The notes: a model not told the origin generated them from the sequence alone. A DNA stretch of 64,000 bases from SB25 sp029560875 (GCA_035388225.1 DAOOPM010000004.1:1-64000); one strand, 5' to 3'; shown: positions 43,015-51,795, counted from the first letter of the stretch. Numbers and translations: made by a program.

Positions 43015-44886
43015 ATGACAGTTCCAATAAAGCATTCACCAAGATGGCTAGTATTTTTAATTGACTTATTTACATGTCTAATTTCCATTTACTTAGCCTA
43101 TTTTATTCGATTTGAATTCAGGATTGAGACTTTTGCTCTAAGTTCGTTTGGATTTGTTGTTGTTTTATTAATTTTTATTAGGGCAACTTCATTTGTAATT
43201 TTTAGAACTTATGCAGGATTAATCCGGTATACAAGTGCAACAGACTCTATTAGAGTTTTTTCTGTTGTTACTTTTGGGAGTATTGTTTTATTCATTACGA
43301 ACTTGTTTTATTTCCACTATAAAGGTTTTTTCTTGATTCCTAACTCTATACTTGTTATTGACTTCTTTATAACAACTATAACTTTAATTGGCTCAAGATT
43401 ATTGGTCAAGGTTTTTTATTTTAATTTAATTTCTAATGATCAGGAACAAGAGAGTGTTGTTATATATGGAGTGGAGCAGTTTGCTTCAATGGTAAAAACT
43501 ACCCTCGATCAAGATACTACTACCAACTATAAAGTTATAGCATTTATTGATCCGTTCAATAGAAATGAAGGGAAAAAGATGGATGGAATTGATATTTATA
43601 ACGAATTCAAACTTGAACGAATTTTAAAAAAAAATAAAATAACAAAACTGATTATAGCAAAAAAAAGTATAGATCCTTTTAAAAAAAATAATCTTGTTGA
43701 GTTATGCCTCAACTATAACGTTAAAGTTTTAACTATTCCAGATGTTAATACTTGGATAAATGGAGTTCTAAGTGTCAATCAAATAAAAAGCATCAAAATT
43801 GAAGAATTGTTGGAACGTCAGCCAATAGTTCTCGATAAGAATAAGATTAAATCTGAAATAAAAGATAAGGTGGTATTAATAACAGGTGCCGCTGGATCTA
43901 TTGGTAGCGAGATAGTGCGCCAAGTTACTAAATTTCAACCCAAAAAAATTATACTTTTTGATCAAGCAGAAACACCTCTTTATGATTTAGAACTAGAGTT
44001 AAAGGAGACTATCAATTTTTTTGATTTTGAAATAGTTATAGGAAGTACCACTAACCCTTATAGAGTCAAAAAAGTCTTTTCTACCTTTAATCCATCCATA
44101 GTTTTTCATGCAGCGGCATATAAGCATGTACCTATGATGGAAAACAATCCCCCCGAGGCAATATTTAATAATGTTTATGCAACTAAATTAATGGCCAATT
44201 ACAGTATTGAGTTCGGCGTCGATAAATTTATAATGATCTCGACAGATAAGGCTGTTAATCCCACGAATGTAATGGGGGCAAGTAAACGAATTGCTGAAAT
44301 TTATATTCAAACTCTAAATAAGGAAAATAAAACTCGTTTTATTACTACTCGTTTTGGGAATGTCTTAGGATCTAACGGTTCTGTTATTCCAAGATTCAAA
44401 AAGCAGATTGAAAATGGAGGTCCAGTAACCATTACTCATCCTGATATTACTCGTTTTTTTATGACTATTCTCGAAGCATGCCAGTTAGTTCTTGAGGCTG
44501 CAGTTATGGGGAAAGGTGGTGAAATCTTTATTTTTGATATGGGTAAATCAGTTAAGATTGTTGATTTGGCTAAGAAAATGATAAAACTATCAGGTTTAAC
44601 TTTAGGCAAGGATATTCAAATAAATTTTACAGGACTTCGGCCAGGAGAAAAACTGTACGAAGAGTTACTAAATGATAAGGAAAGCACAATTCCAACCCAT
44701 CATCCTCAAATAATGATTGCGAAGGTAATTGAATATGGTCCTGATATTCTTAGTCAAATTGATTACCTCATAGACAACCTTCCCTCACATAATAATTTTG
44801 GTTTAGTGAGTTTGATGAAAGATATTGTTCCTGAATTTGAAAGTAAAAACTCAATATATGAAGAAATTGATAAAAATAGAAATTGA
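43015..44886 (+). CDS. Nucleotide-sugar 4,6-dehydratase, WbpM/PglF/CapD-like
   Basis: A 623-residue protein with four N-terminal transmembrane helices (about 10-130), a CoA-binding-like Rossmann domain (about 140-265), and a C-terminal short-chain dehydrogenase domain with G-A-A-G-S-I-G near 291-297. The catalytic signature is S-T-D-K with M-G-A-S-K-R, the S-M-K triad found in WbpM/PglF-type dehydratases instead of S-Y-K. It removes water from UDP-N-acetyl sugars to give 4-keto-6-deoxy intermediates for bacillosamine-, FucNAc- or QuiNAc-type sugars, fitting the PglC-type transferase upstream. The GC-rich IS element begins 13 bases beyond the stop. Confidence 0.92.
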   Translation: MTVPIKHSPRWLVFLIDLFTCLISIYLAYFIRFEFRIETFALSSFGFVVVLLIFIRATSFVIFRTYAGLIRYTSATDSIRVFSVVTFGSIVLFITNLFYFHYKGFFLIPNSILVIDFFITTITLIGSRLLVKVFYFNLISNDQEQESVVIYGVEQFASMVKTTLDQDTTTNYKVIAFIDPFNRNEGKKMDGIDIYNEFKLERILKKNKITKLIIAKKSIDPFKKNNLVELCLNYNVKVLTIPDVNTWINGVLSVNQIKSIKIEELLERQPIVLDKNKIKSEIKDKVVLITGAAGSIGSEIVRQVTKFQPKKIILFDQAETPLYDLELELKETINFFDFEIVIGSTTNPYRVKKVFSTFNPSIVFHAAAYKHVPMMENNPPEAIFNNVYATKLMANYSIEFGVDKFIMISTDKAVNPTNVMGASKRIAEIYIQTLNKENKTRFITTRFGNVLGSNGSVIPRFKKQIENGGPVTITHPDITRFFMTILEACQLVLEAAVMGKGGEIFIFDMGKSVKIVDLAKKMIKLSGLTLGKDIQINFTGLRPGEKLYEELLNDKESTIPTHHPQIMIAKVIEYGPDILSQIDYLIDNLPSHNNFGLVSLMKDIVPEFESKNSIYEEIDKNRN

Positions 44887-44907
44887 ATATCCTTAATTAG
44901 AGCCTGT

Positions 44908-45129
44908 TTAAATTTTCTTTATCATCATCGCAATAGAGGCAATCAGTACATACGCCTCGCTTGATTGCATATTCGCTTCATAGTCCTTGCTGAGCCGTCT
45001 GAACCATGTAAACCATGCGATGGAGCGCTCTACAACCCAGCGCTGAGGGATAACCTTGAAGCACGCCTTGTCATTTCTGGTTACCACTTCAAAATCTGCC
45101 TTCAGGTGCTTTCGCGCCAGCTTGACCAA
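44908..45129 (-). CDS. IS5-family transposase, C-terminal frame (OrfB part)
   Basis: This 73-residue frame continues the transposase after a -1 shift. It contains the C-terminal catalytic Glu in V-V-E-R-S-I-A-W-F, the conserved R-x-x-x-K-D-Y-E pattern typical of IS5 (IS427) DDE enzymes, and ends inside the terminal repeat. No ATG initiates it; the listed TTG is only a convention. It is expected to be made by frameshifting at a G5 run from the upstream frame at 45102-45668. Without that shift the Glu is absent from the product. Confidence 0.85.
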   Translation of the reverse strand: MVKLARKHLKADFEVVTRNDKACFKVIPQRWVVERSIAWFTWFRRLSKDYEANMQSSEAYVLIASIAMMIKKI

Positions 45130-45668
45130 CCGTTCGCCGGCGTACCCCCGTCCGCGAGAATCTTCCTCAGCCGGGGGAACAGCCCTTTCATCCCTTTGAT
45201 AACATCCTCGGCGGCAATGCTATCATGCACGTTTGCCCGGGTTACTACCACGCCCATCAGCAACCCCATCGTGTCGACCACGATATGGCGCTTTCGCCCG
45301 TTGACCTTCTTGTTGCCGTCAAACCCCTTGTCGGGTATGCCCCACTCGCTGTTCTTCACCGACTGCGAGTCGATGATGCCTAAGCTGGGACATGCCCTGC
45401 GGCGGGACTTAACCCGTACCATTCGCCGCAGCCTAGCCTGCACCCGTCTCCAAACGCCCGCTAACATCCACTTGCGAAAGTAGTAGTACACCGTAATCCA
45501 GCACCCAAAGCACTTGGGCAGCATCCTCCACTGGCAGCCGCTGCGTACTAGGTAAAGGATGCCATTCAATACTACGCGCAGACAAACTTTTCGTTTACGC
45601 TTGTCGTTCAAAATCTTTTCTATACATTGCCATTGGCTATCGGTTAGGTTGGTCGGGTATGATTTCAT
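45102..45668 (-). CDS. IS5-family transposase, N-terminal frame (OrfA part)
   Basis: A 188-residue frame with the DUF4096-like N-terminus (Y-P-T-N-L-T-D-S-Q-W-Q) and the first two DDE residues: Asp100 in I-I-D-S-Q-S-V-K and Asp173 in L-A-D-G-G. Right after Asp173 the minus strand holds five G residues (plus-strand CCCCC at 45145-45149). Reading one G twice gives A-D-G-G-Y-A-G-E-R-L-V-K-L, the normal family sequence, and joins the C-terminal frame. So the full DDE enzyme needs a -1 frameshift, or the copy has lost one base. IS427-group elements often use two overlapping frames. Confidence 0.88.
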   Translation of the reverse strand: MKSYPTNLTDSQWQCIEKILNDKRKRKVCLRVVLNGILYLVRSGCQWRMLPKCFGCWITVYYYFRKWMLAGVWRRVQARLRRMVRVKSRRRACPSLGIIDSQSVKNSEWGIPDKGFDGNKKVNGRKRHIVVDTMGLLMGVVVTRANVHDSIAAEDVIKGMKGLFPRLRKILADGGTPANGWSSWREST

Positions 45669-45770
45669 CGCTTGTTAAATTTGAAGGTTTATGCAAGCTC
45701 AGAAATTTTTTCCTAAAAAGCTAATCTTTAGCCACTTTTATGTCGTTGAAAAATTTAAACAGGCTCTTAA

Positions 45771-46010
45771 TCATAATCCTACAATATTAGCTATAATCAG
45801 CCTATCAAAAATTCTTTCGCCAAAATACCTCCTGTTGAGCTTGTAAATAAACTCATTGAGGTAGAGTTAGGTATTTACCCTTGATTTTATGGTAGTTACC
45901 TAGCAAGTTGTGCTTTGCGTTGCTGATGGTTATGGGAAACTGCCGCAGGGTTTCCTTCGAGAACTGTTCGCTAGACTTCTCTGACACATGTAGTTCCACG
46001 TACTTTGAGA
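45771..46010 (-). pseudogene. ISXO2-like (IS1595 family) transposase remnant, C-terminal
   Basis: On the minus strand two consecutive reading frames together give a decayed C-terminal part of an IS1595/ISXO2-type transposase. The first frame holds F-P-I-T-I-S-N-A-K-H-N-L-L-G-N-Y-H-K-I-K-G-K-Y-L, then a frameshift leads to L-N-E-F-I-Y-K-L-N-R-R-Y-F-G-E-R-I-F-D-R-L-I-I-A, ending at a stop at 45771. The N-terminal and central catalytic domain are missing, so this cannot make an enzyme. Its stop lies one base beyond the TTA duplication of the IS5-type element, showing that the locus has been a repeated insertion target. Confidence 0.78.
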
Positions 46011-46055
46011 AAAAAATATCAATCTAATTTAAGAACGATTTAAATTGTCAAAGTT

Positions 46056-47036
46056 TTAATTTTCTCCCTTTATCTTTTGCAAAATAGAATATTTGTGTTG
46101 CCAAATCAGGGATAAACAAAGACCCAATAATGAGAAGATAGGAACCAAAAATTTTATATAAAATAGCAAGTTATTAGTCCTTGAAAGTTGGGAGAATTCT
46201 TGAATAATAGTAATAGGTTCAGGGTTTATTGCCAACTCTTTTTCTAGTGCTAATTTTTTATTAATTAAATCAATTATTTCATTATGGTAAAGTTTGAATT
46301 CTTTTTCATTGAATACTAAAATTTGACCATTCCCAGATTTTTGTATTCTGGGTAACTCAAAATATTGTATTTTTTGTAAATTATACAATTTTTCTATTTC
46401 GTTACTATATTCTTTAATTAACAGCATTGTTTGCTCTTTTCTAATTTCATTATTATTTAGAATGAAAGGATTTGTCTTTACATACTTTTTTATTCCTTCT
46501 TTTAAATCTAATAAAACGCTTTGATCATAGACTCCTACTTTTAAATAAAAAATATTGAGAATTCTATTTTGGTTAGTATCTTTAGGGTTATAGGTGTTTT
46601 TGTAATCTACAAAATCTACTACACCATCTTTGTTAAGATCAATGCCAAAATATGCATTTATGGACTTTATTTTTTTTGCTTGAACGATAGAGATACCTAA
46701 ACTATTGGATACTTCTTCATAATTCTTATTTATAAAGAGATCATTTAAAATATTTAATGAACGGATTATATTGGTATTATCCATTGCATTAGAACGAATA
46801 ACCATTTCGGAATAATAGTACTGATTAGTGTTTTTAAATAAAACATAACTTAGCAATAGTCCGAGTATAGAAAAAAAGATAATCCATAAAGATTTTCGAA
46901 TTAAAACTATCAGAAATGATTTTAACATTAATAACATTTTGTTAAATAAATTCTTAAAGCCATTTCCGATCCTATTGAAAATTTCAAAAAGATCAATTTC
47001 TTCGGTTGTTTTAGCTTGTTGAACTTTGTTATCCAT
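46056..47036 (-). CDS. Wzz-like polysaccharide chain-length regulator with EF-hand-like loop
   Basis: A 326-residue protein with two transmembrane helices (about 48-68 and 293-314) flanking a periplasmic, partly coiled-coil region, the Wzz/co-polymerase topology. It lacks an autokinase domain, so it is of the O-antigen (not BY-kinase) type. Residues 133-144 read D-L-N-K-D-G-V-V-D-F-V-D, a complete 12-position EF-hand/dockerin-like calcium loop; ligands are D133, N135, D137, V139 (backbone), D141 and D144. This loop is not a feature of classical Wzz. The gene points away from the rest of the locus, toward the transposon remnants. Confidence 0.78.
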   Translation of the reverse strand: MDNKVQQAKTTEEIDLFEIFNRIGNGFKNLFNKMLLMLKSFLIVLIRKSLWIIFFSILGLLLSYVLFKNTNQYYYSEMVIRSNAMDNTNIIRSLNILNDLFINKNYEEVSNSLGISIVQAKKIKSINAYFGIDLNKDGVVDFVDYKNTYNPKDTNQNRILNIFYLKVGVYDQSVLLDLKEGIKKYVKTNPFILNNNEIRKEQTMLLIKEYSNEIEKLYNLQKIQYFELPRIQKSGNGQILVFNEKEFKLYHNEIIDLINKKLALEKELAINPEPITIIQEFSQLSRTNNLLFYIKFLVPIFSLLGLCLSLIWQHKYSILQKIKGEN

Positions 47037-47078
47037 TTTTTGAGATTTTTATTTTTTTGGAATTAAAGACTTCTATTG

Positions 47079-47108
47079 AAAAAGGTCGTTAGTTACAACG
47101 ACCTTTTT
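47079..47108 (-). terminator. Intrinsic terminator downstream of yebC
   Basis: AAAAAGGTCGTT / AACGACCTTTTT stem with a 6-base loop lies 20 bases after the yebC stop on the minus strand. The T-run follows in that direction. Confidence 0.85.
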
Positions 47109-47127
47109 TATTATATGCGTTGACAAT

Positions 47128-47841
47128 TTATTCTACAACCATATTGTGGAAAACGTTTGTAACATCCTCGTCCTCCTCAATTTTCTCAATAAGTTTTTCT
47201 ACCTCGGCTTGCTGTTCTGCTGTTAACTGCTTGGTATCGTTTGGAATACGCTCAAATTGGAAGTTTAGGATGTTCAATCCCTTTTCCTCAAGGAATCGTT
47301 GAATTGGGCCAAACTGGGTGAATTCAGCAAAAATCATCATGTTATTTTCCTCGGCAAAAACCTCCTCAACACCAAAGTCTATTAGCTCTAGTTCCAGGTC
47401 TTCAAGCGAAATACCATCCTTCATCTCAACACGGAATGAGCACTTGCGCTCAAAAATGAAGTCAAGCATACCAGTTGTGCCTAATGAACCACCGTACTTA
47501 TTAAAGTAGCTACGAACATTTGCTACTGTTCTTGTAGGGTTATCGGTTGCTGTTTCAACAAGAATAGCAATTCCGTGCGGACCGTAGCCTTCATAAACTA
47601 CATCTTTGTAATCCTTAGAATCTTTTTCAGTAGCACGTTTAATAGCCCTTTCAACGTTCTCCTTGGGCATATTTTCCGACTTTGCATTCTGAATAAGTAG
47701 TCGGAGTTTTGGGTTTGTTTCTGGATCGGCACCCGTTTTGGCTGCCATGGTAATTTCTTTGCCAAGTCTTGTAAATACTCGAGCCATATTGCCCCAACGT
47801 TTCATTTTGCGGGCTTTTCTATATTCAAACGCTCTTCCCAT
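47128..47841 (-). CDS. yebC: YebC/PmpR-family transcriptional regulator / ribosome-stall relief factor
   Basis: A 237-residue cytoplasmic protein of the YebC family. The signature is R-A-F-E-Y-R-K-A-R-K-M-K-R-W-G-N-M-A and T-R-L-G-K-E-I, then N-P-K-L-R-L-L-I-Q-N-A-K-S-E-N-M-P-K, followed by a Y-E-G-Y-G-P-H-G-I-A segment. YebC proteins are found as DNA-binding regulators or translation factors that relieve stalls at proline-rich codons. Length is normal and the gene is monocistronic with a clear -7 box upstream. Confidence 0.95.
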   Translation of the reverse strand: MGRAFEYRKARKMKRWGNMARVFTRLGKEITMAAKTGADPETNPKLRLLIQNAKSENMPKENVERAIKRATEKDSKDYKDVVYEGYGPHGIAILVETATDNPTRTVANVRSYFNKYGGSLGTTGMLDFIFERKCSFRVEMKDGISLEDLELELIDFGVEEVFAEENNMMIFAEFTQFGPIQRFLEEKGLNILNFQFERIPNDTKQLTAEQQAEVEKLIEKIEEDEDVTNVFHNMVVE

Positions 47842-47871
47842 TTTGGTATTGTTTTACATAAATTTAGAGTG

Positions 47872-47879
47872 CAAACCTA
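47872..47879 (-). promoter_or_regulatory. Promoter -7 box for yebC
   Basis: Minus-strand TAGGTTTG matches TAnnTTTG exactly, 31 bases before the yebC start codon. A TTGC about 19 bases further upstream is a plausible -33 element. Confidence 0.55.
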
Positions 47880-47966
47880 CATCTTTTTAAAATTTTAAGC
47901 AACCAATTATTCAATTGAATTGTTATTGATGTTCATCAATGTTAATGTTGATGTAATTTTTTCAAC

Positions 47967-47974
47967 TAATTTTG
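47967..47974 (+). promoter_or_regulatory. Promoter -7 box for the P-type ATPase gene
   Basis: TAATTTTG is an exact TAnnTTTG and lies 28 bases before the ATG at 48002. Confidence 0.5.
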
Positions 47975-48001
47975 GGTGCAATTTCACTAATAAATTTTTA
48001 C

Positions 48002-50842
48002 ATGGACATTAAACATCAAGGTTTATCGGCAGAACAGGTTTTAGAGAGCAGGCGTTTACATGGCGAGAATATTTTAACTCCACCTCCACGTGACCCATGG
48101 TGGAAATTATTTCTCGAAAAGTTTAACGACCCAATCATACGAATACTCTCCATTGCGGCATCAATTGCTATTGGTGTTGGTATATTTAATGGACATTACC
48201 TTGAGGGTGTTGGAATTGTGCTTGCCATTTTTCTGGCCACCTTTATGTCGTTTATTAACGAGTTTAGAGCAGGGAAGGAGTTCGATATACTTAATCAGGT
48301 TAACGACGAAATGCCTGTTAAGGTTATTCGCGATGGCAATGTTACCAGTGTTCCTAAGCGCGATTTAGTTGTTGGCGATATTGTTATTATCGACAGGGGC
48401 GATGAAATACCAACCGATGGAATTTTGTTGGAATCGGTGGCTTTATCGGTGAATGAATCATCGCTAACTGGAGAGCCAATCGCTCGTAAAAGTCACGATA
48501 CCTCTAGCGATGATGGTTCACATACGTATCCTGTCAATAAGGTTCTTAAGAGCACTGCTGTTGTTGAGGGGCATGGAATTGTTGAAACAACTGCTGTGGG
48601 CGATAAAACTGAGATTGGTACCACCGCACGCGAAGCAACAATTCGCATTGATGCTCCAACCCCGTTAACTATTCAACTCCATAAGTTAAGCGACTTTATA
48701 AGTTCATCCGCATTTTTGTTAGCTATTCTGATTTTTGCAATACTTGCATTTATTGATATTTCTAGCTCAAGTTTTGCCTTGGATTCTCATCAAAAGTTCG
48801 TTTTTGGAGCTATTGTACTTACCATTGTTGGGTTGCTCACTAAGTTTTGGTTACCTTCAATTAATTACCTGCTCAATCAGGCTGGTTTAAAGTTTGCAAT
48901 ACCCGATATTTTCCAGAAAATTAAAGTTAATGCAGTAATAGTATCACTTGCTATTGGTATATTGGTTCTTGCTGTTTCTGCAATTATTGGCTCGTTTTTC
49001 GGAGTCGATTTTTTCCTTGCTCAAAATTGGTTTTCAGTTGATGTGCTTAGTAGTTTACTCAACTACTTTATGGTTTCAATGACCTTAATTGTAGTTGCAG
49101 TACCCGAGGGTTTGGCAATGAGCGTAACGCTTAGTTTGGCCTACAGTATGCGTAAAATGACAGCGGCAAATAATCTTGTTCGTCGGATGCAGGCAACCGA
49201 AACAATGGGTGCGGCAACGGTTATTTGTACCGATAAAACAGGCACGCTTACCCAGAATCAGATGACAGTTCTTGAGTGGCATTTTATTGGCAATGTTGAT
49301 ATTAAAGAAAATACAGTAGAATCGGATGTGCTAAAGTATTCCATGGCTGTTAACTCGTCGGCTCATCTGGATTTTAGTGATGAAAAAACAAAAACAGTTG
49401 GAAATCCGACCGATGCTGCGCTTTTGCTTTGGTTGAATAATAATAGCATTAATTATAGGTCTTTAAGGGAGGATTTTAAGGTTGAGTACCAATTGCCATT
49501 TTCTTCGGAGAAGAAGTACATGTTTACAATTGGGACAGACAAACAGGGCAAACGATTCCTGCTTGTTAAAGGTGCTCCCGAAATTGTGCTTTCGATTTCG
49601 AAAACCGATGAATCTGTCGCAAAACTATCAAAGCAAATTATTGAGGAGTACCAGAGCAAATCGCTTAGGTCTATTGCTTTTGCATACAGAGAGTTGGGTG
49701 CTGAGAATTATAATTACGAAGATACCCCTTCAAATCTAATTTTTGTAGGATTTGTTGGTATTGCCGACCCAGTTCGTGCTGATGTAGCGCACGCTGTGGC
49801 AAGTTGCCATACTGCTGGGATTGATGTGAAAATGATTACTGGCGATAATGTTGTTACAGCATCGTCTATTGGTAAGCAAATTAATATCTATGCCGATAAC
49901 TCGAGTCATATTGCTATTTCAGGACCCGATTTTGAGGCATTATCCGATGCTGAAGCTTCAAAAATTATTGGTAATTTGAAGATTATGTACCGGGCACGTC
50001 CTTCGGATAAGTTAAAGTTGGTTCGTTTGCTTCAGGAGCAAGGTCAGGTGGTTGCTGTAACTGGCGATGGTACCAACGATGCCCCATCGCTCAACAGAGC
50101 GAATGTTGGCTTGGCAATGGGGACAGGAACTCAGGTGGCCAAGGAGGCTAGCGATATAATTTTGCTCGACGATTCTTTTGCAAGTATTGTGAATGCTGTT
50201 CGTTGGGGAAGGACTTTGTTTCAGAATATTCAGAAATTCCTATTCTTTCAGTTAACCATAAACCTACTTGCTGTTGCAATTGTGCTTACAGGGCCTTTTA
50301 CTGGAATAACTTTGCCGTTAACAGTTACTCAAATGCTATGGGTGAATCTGATTATGGACACTTTTGCAGCACTAGCATTGGCCACAGAACCACCCCATGC
50401 TGGAGTTATGAAACAGCATCCTCGTAAAACCAACGACTTTATTATTAGTAAGTCAATTCGTAATGGAATAGTTTACACAGCAGGAGCCTTCTTTGTTGCT
50501 CTGATAGCCATGTTACAGTATTTGAAAAGTGATGGAGAGGTTACTAACTATGAGTTAACCTTATTTTTCAATGTGTTTGTTATGCTTCAGTTCTGGAATT
50601 TATTTAATGCCCGTGTTTACGGACAAAATGTTTCTGCATTCAAAGGTTTATTTAAGAATAAAAGTTTTCTGCTAATCGCGCTACTTATAGTAGTTGGCCA
50701 AGTATTTATTATTCAGTTTGGAGGTACATTTTTTAGAACTGTTCCGTTAAAAGTATACGATTGGTTTTTAGTTGTTTTATCTACTTCACTTATCCTTTGG
50801 ATATCGGAATTGATTAAATTTATACGCAGTAAATTAACTTAA
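48002..50842 (+). CDS. Calcium-translocating P-type ATPase (PMCA/SERCA-like, P2 class)
   Basis: A 946-residue P-type ATPase starting at ATG 48002; an upstream TTG (47972) would add ten residues. It has the phosphorylation motif C-T-D-K-T-G-T-L-T, the P2 signature V-A-V-P-E-G-L-A in M4, the actuator loop S-L-T-G-E-P, and the hinge motif G-D-G-T-N-D-A-P-S. The C-terminal half has six helices. Between M3 and M4 there is an insertion of about 80-90 residues that itself contains hydrophobic stretches, not present in most bacterial relatives. It would export Ca(II), or another divalent cation, from the cytoplasm. Single gene, followed by a PNPOx-fold gene after 17 bases. Confidence 0.9.
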   Translation: MDIKHQGLSAEQVLESRRLHGENILTPPPRDPWWKLFLEKFNDPIIRILSIAASIAIGVGIFNGHYLEGVGIVLAIFLATFMSFINEFRAGKEFDILNQVNDEMPVKVIRDGNVTSVPKRDLVVGDIVIIDRGDEIPTDGILLESVALSVNESSLTGEPIARKSHDTSSDDGSHTYPVNKVLKSTAVVEGHGIVETTAVGDKTEIGTTAREATIRIDAPTPLTIQLHKLSDFISSSAFLLAILIFAILAFIDISSSSFALDSHQKFVFGAIVLTIVGLLTKFWLPSINYLLNQAGLKFAIPDIFQKIKVNAVIVSLAIGILVLAVSAIIGSFFGVDFFLAQNWFSVDVLSSLLNYFMVSMTLIVVAVPEGLAMSVTLSLAYSMRKMTAANNLVRRMQATETMGAATVICTDKTGTLTQNQMTVLEWHFIGNVDIKENTVESDVLKYSMAVNSSAHLDFSDEKTKTVGNPTDAALLLWLNNNSINYRSLREDFKVEYQLPFSSEKKYMFTIGTDKQGKRFLLVKGAPEIVLSISKTDESVAKLSKQIIEEYQSKSLRSIAFAYRELGAENYNYEDTPSNLIFVGFVGIADPVRADVAHAVASCHTAGIDVKMITGDNVVTASSIGKQINIYADNSSHIAISGPDFEALSDAEASKIIGNLKIMYRARPSDKLKLVRLLQEQGQVVAVTGDGTNDAPSLNRANVGLAMGTGTQVAKEASDIILLDDSFASIVNAVRWGRTLFQNIQKFLFFQLTINLLAVAIVLTGPFTGITLPLTVTQMLWVNLIMDTFAALALATEPPHAGVMKQHPRKTNDFIISKSIRNGIVYTAGAFFVALIAMLQYLKSDGEVTNYELTLFFNVFVMLQFWNLFNARVYGQNVSAFKGLFKNKSFLLIALLIVVGQVFIIQFGGTFFRTVPLKVYDWFLVVLSTSLILWISELIKFIRSKLT

Positions 50843-50859
50843 AACCTATAATCTTTAAT

Positions 50860-51324
50860 ATGAAGTCGAGAAGCGATTTAACTAAAGCTGATATTGAGTC
50901 AATAATTAACGGAACAGAGGTTTGTCATGTATCTATGATTGATAACGACGGAAAGCCTTACGTTTTACCCTTTAACTTTGGCTATCGCGATGGTAAACTC
51001 TATATACATAGCGGTCCAGAAGGAAAGAAAATTGATATTTGGAAGAATAATCCGAATGTTTGTGTTGCTTTCAGCAATGGCTACCAAATGCGAATTCAGA
51101 ACGAGAGCGTGGCCTGTTCATACTCCATGCGTTACCGAAGCGCACTTATTCATGGCAAGATTATCCAGATAGATGATATTGAAGAAAAGAAAAGAGTCTT
51201 GAACATTGTGATGGCCAAGTATAGTGGCAAGGAGGATTTTACCTATAGTTTACCAGCTATTACCAATGTAAAAGTATTCGAAATTATTATCGATAAAATG
51301 GAAGGACGTGCTTACGGGTACTAG
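50860..51324 (+). CDS. Pyridoxamine 5'-phosphate oxidase-like flavin protein (NimA family)
   Basis: A 154-residue split-barrel FMN-binding protein of the PNPOx-like / 5-nitroimidazole-reductase (NimA) family. It has the usual E-V-C-H-V-S-M-I-D, Y-V-L-P-F-N-F-G-Y, and Y-I-H-S-G-P-E-G-K-K. The family includes nitroreductases and heme- or flavin-binding stress proteins; the substrate is not evident. It is close behind the P-type ATPase on the same strand and ends with a terminator. Confidence 0.85.
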   Translation: MKSRSDLTKADIESIINGTEVCHVSMIDNDGKPYVLPFNFGYRDGKLYIHSGPEGKKIDIWKNNPNVCVAFSNGYQMRIQNESVACSYSMRYRSALIHGKIIQIDDIEEKKRVLNIVMAKYSGKEDFTYSLPAITNVKVFEIIIDKMEGRAYGY

Positions 51325-51351
51325 TGTGTAATTAATTATCAAGAATATTTT

Positions 51352-51386
51352 AAAGTTCGTTGGCTAATCCCATCGAACTTTTTTTA
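51352..51386 (+). terminator. Intrinsic terminator
   Basis: AAAGTTCG...CGAACTTT stem with an inner TGG/CC(C)A pairing followed by a T run, 28 bases after the PNPOx-fold gene stop. Confidence 0.85.
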
Positions 51387-51508
51387 TGATGATTTTTATC
51401 AAAAAAAAGTTAAAAAAAATGATTGCTAGCTGACACTATATTGAAAATAGTTTATATTTATTGGAAAATTAGTTTGTTGGTTAATTCGAAAATAAGAGCA
51501 ATAATATC

Positions 51509-51790
51509 ATGCCCAATATCAGAGATTTAAAGAAGGACATTAAGTCAATGGTAAAGCATTTCTTAGATGAGTGCTATACTCAACTAACATTTTCTCCTCA
51601 TCTGAATCAGGAGAACGTGTTGGATATTATTTCTGATGTAATGGAGCTTGAGAAAGAGGTAATTGCCAAGTTAGCTTACAAATCGCGTCAGCGAGGTGTT
51701 AAAACCACGGTTGATTACCAGTCTATTGCCAACGATTTCTACAATCGCATAGTGGACTTAACCGAAAGGCTTAATTCTCTCGACTACTAG
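51509..51790 (+). CDS. Conserved hypothetical helical protein
   Basis: A 93-residue acidic/basic, mostly alpha-helical cytoplasmic protein. Three long helices are predictable (about 4-22, 33-55, 68-90). It resembles a small uncharacterised family common in Bacteroidota. No motifs for catalysis or nucleic acid binding are seen. It sits alone between the terminator and the convergent DUF1287 gene. Confidence 0.7.
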   Translation: MPNIRDLKKDIKSMVKHFLDECYTQLTFSPHLNQENVLDIISDVMELEKEVIAKLAYKSRQRGVKTTVDYQSIANDFYNRIVDLTERLNSLDY

Positions 51791-51795
51791 AAGTA

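Larger units (their letters stand above)
44900..45766 (-). mobile_element. Complete IS5-family insertion sequence (IS427-like), 867 bp
   Basis: Terminal inverted repeats of at least 17 bases (GAGCCTGTTTAAATTTT) bound the element. A TTA triplet flanks both ends (44897-44899 and 45767-45769), the expected target duplication for this group. It encodes a transposase in two overlapping frames on the minus strand. Its interior is clearly richer in G+C than the surrounding A/T-rich locus, so it is a recent arrival. The right end abuts an older transposase remnant at 45771-46010. Confidence 0.92.

Noticed and set aside
44965..45483. Long plus-strand reading frame (172 codons) opposite the IS5 transposase
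   Set aside because: It is the antisense shadow of the GC-rich transposase frame and has no family features.
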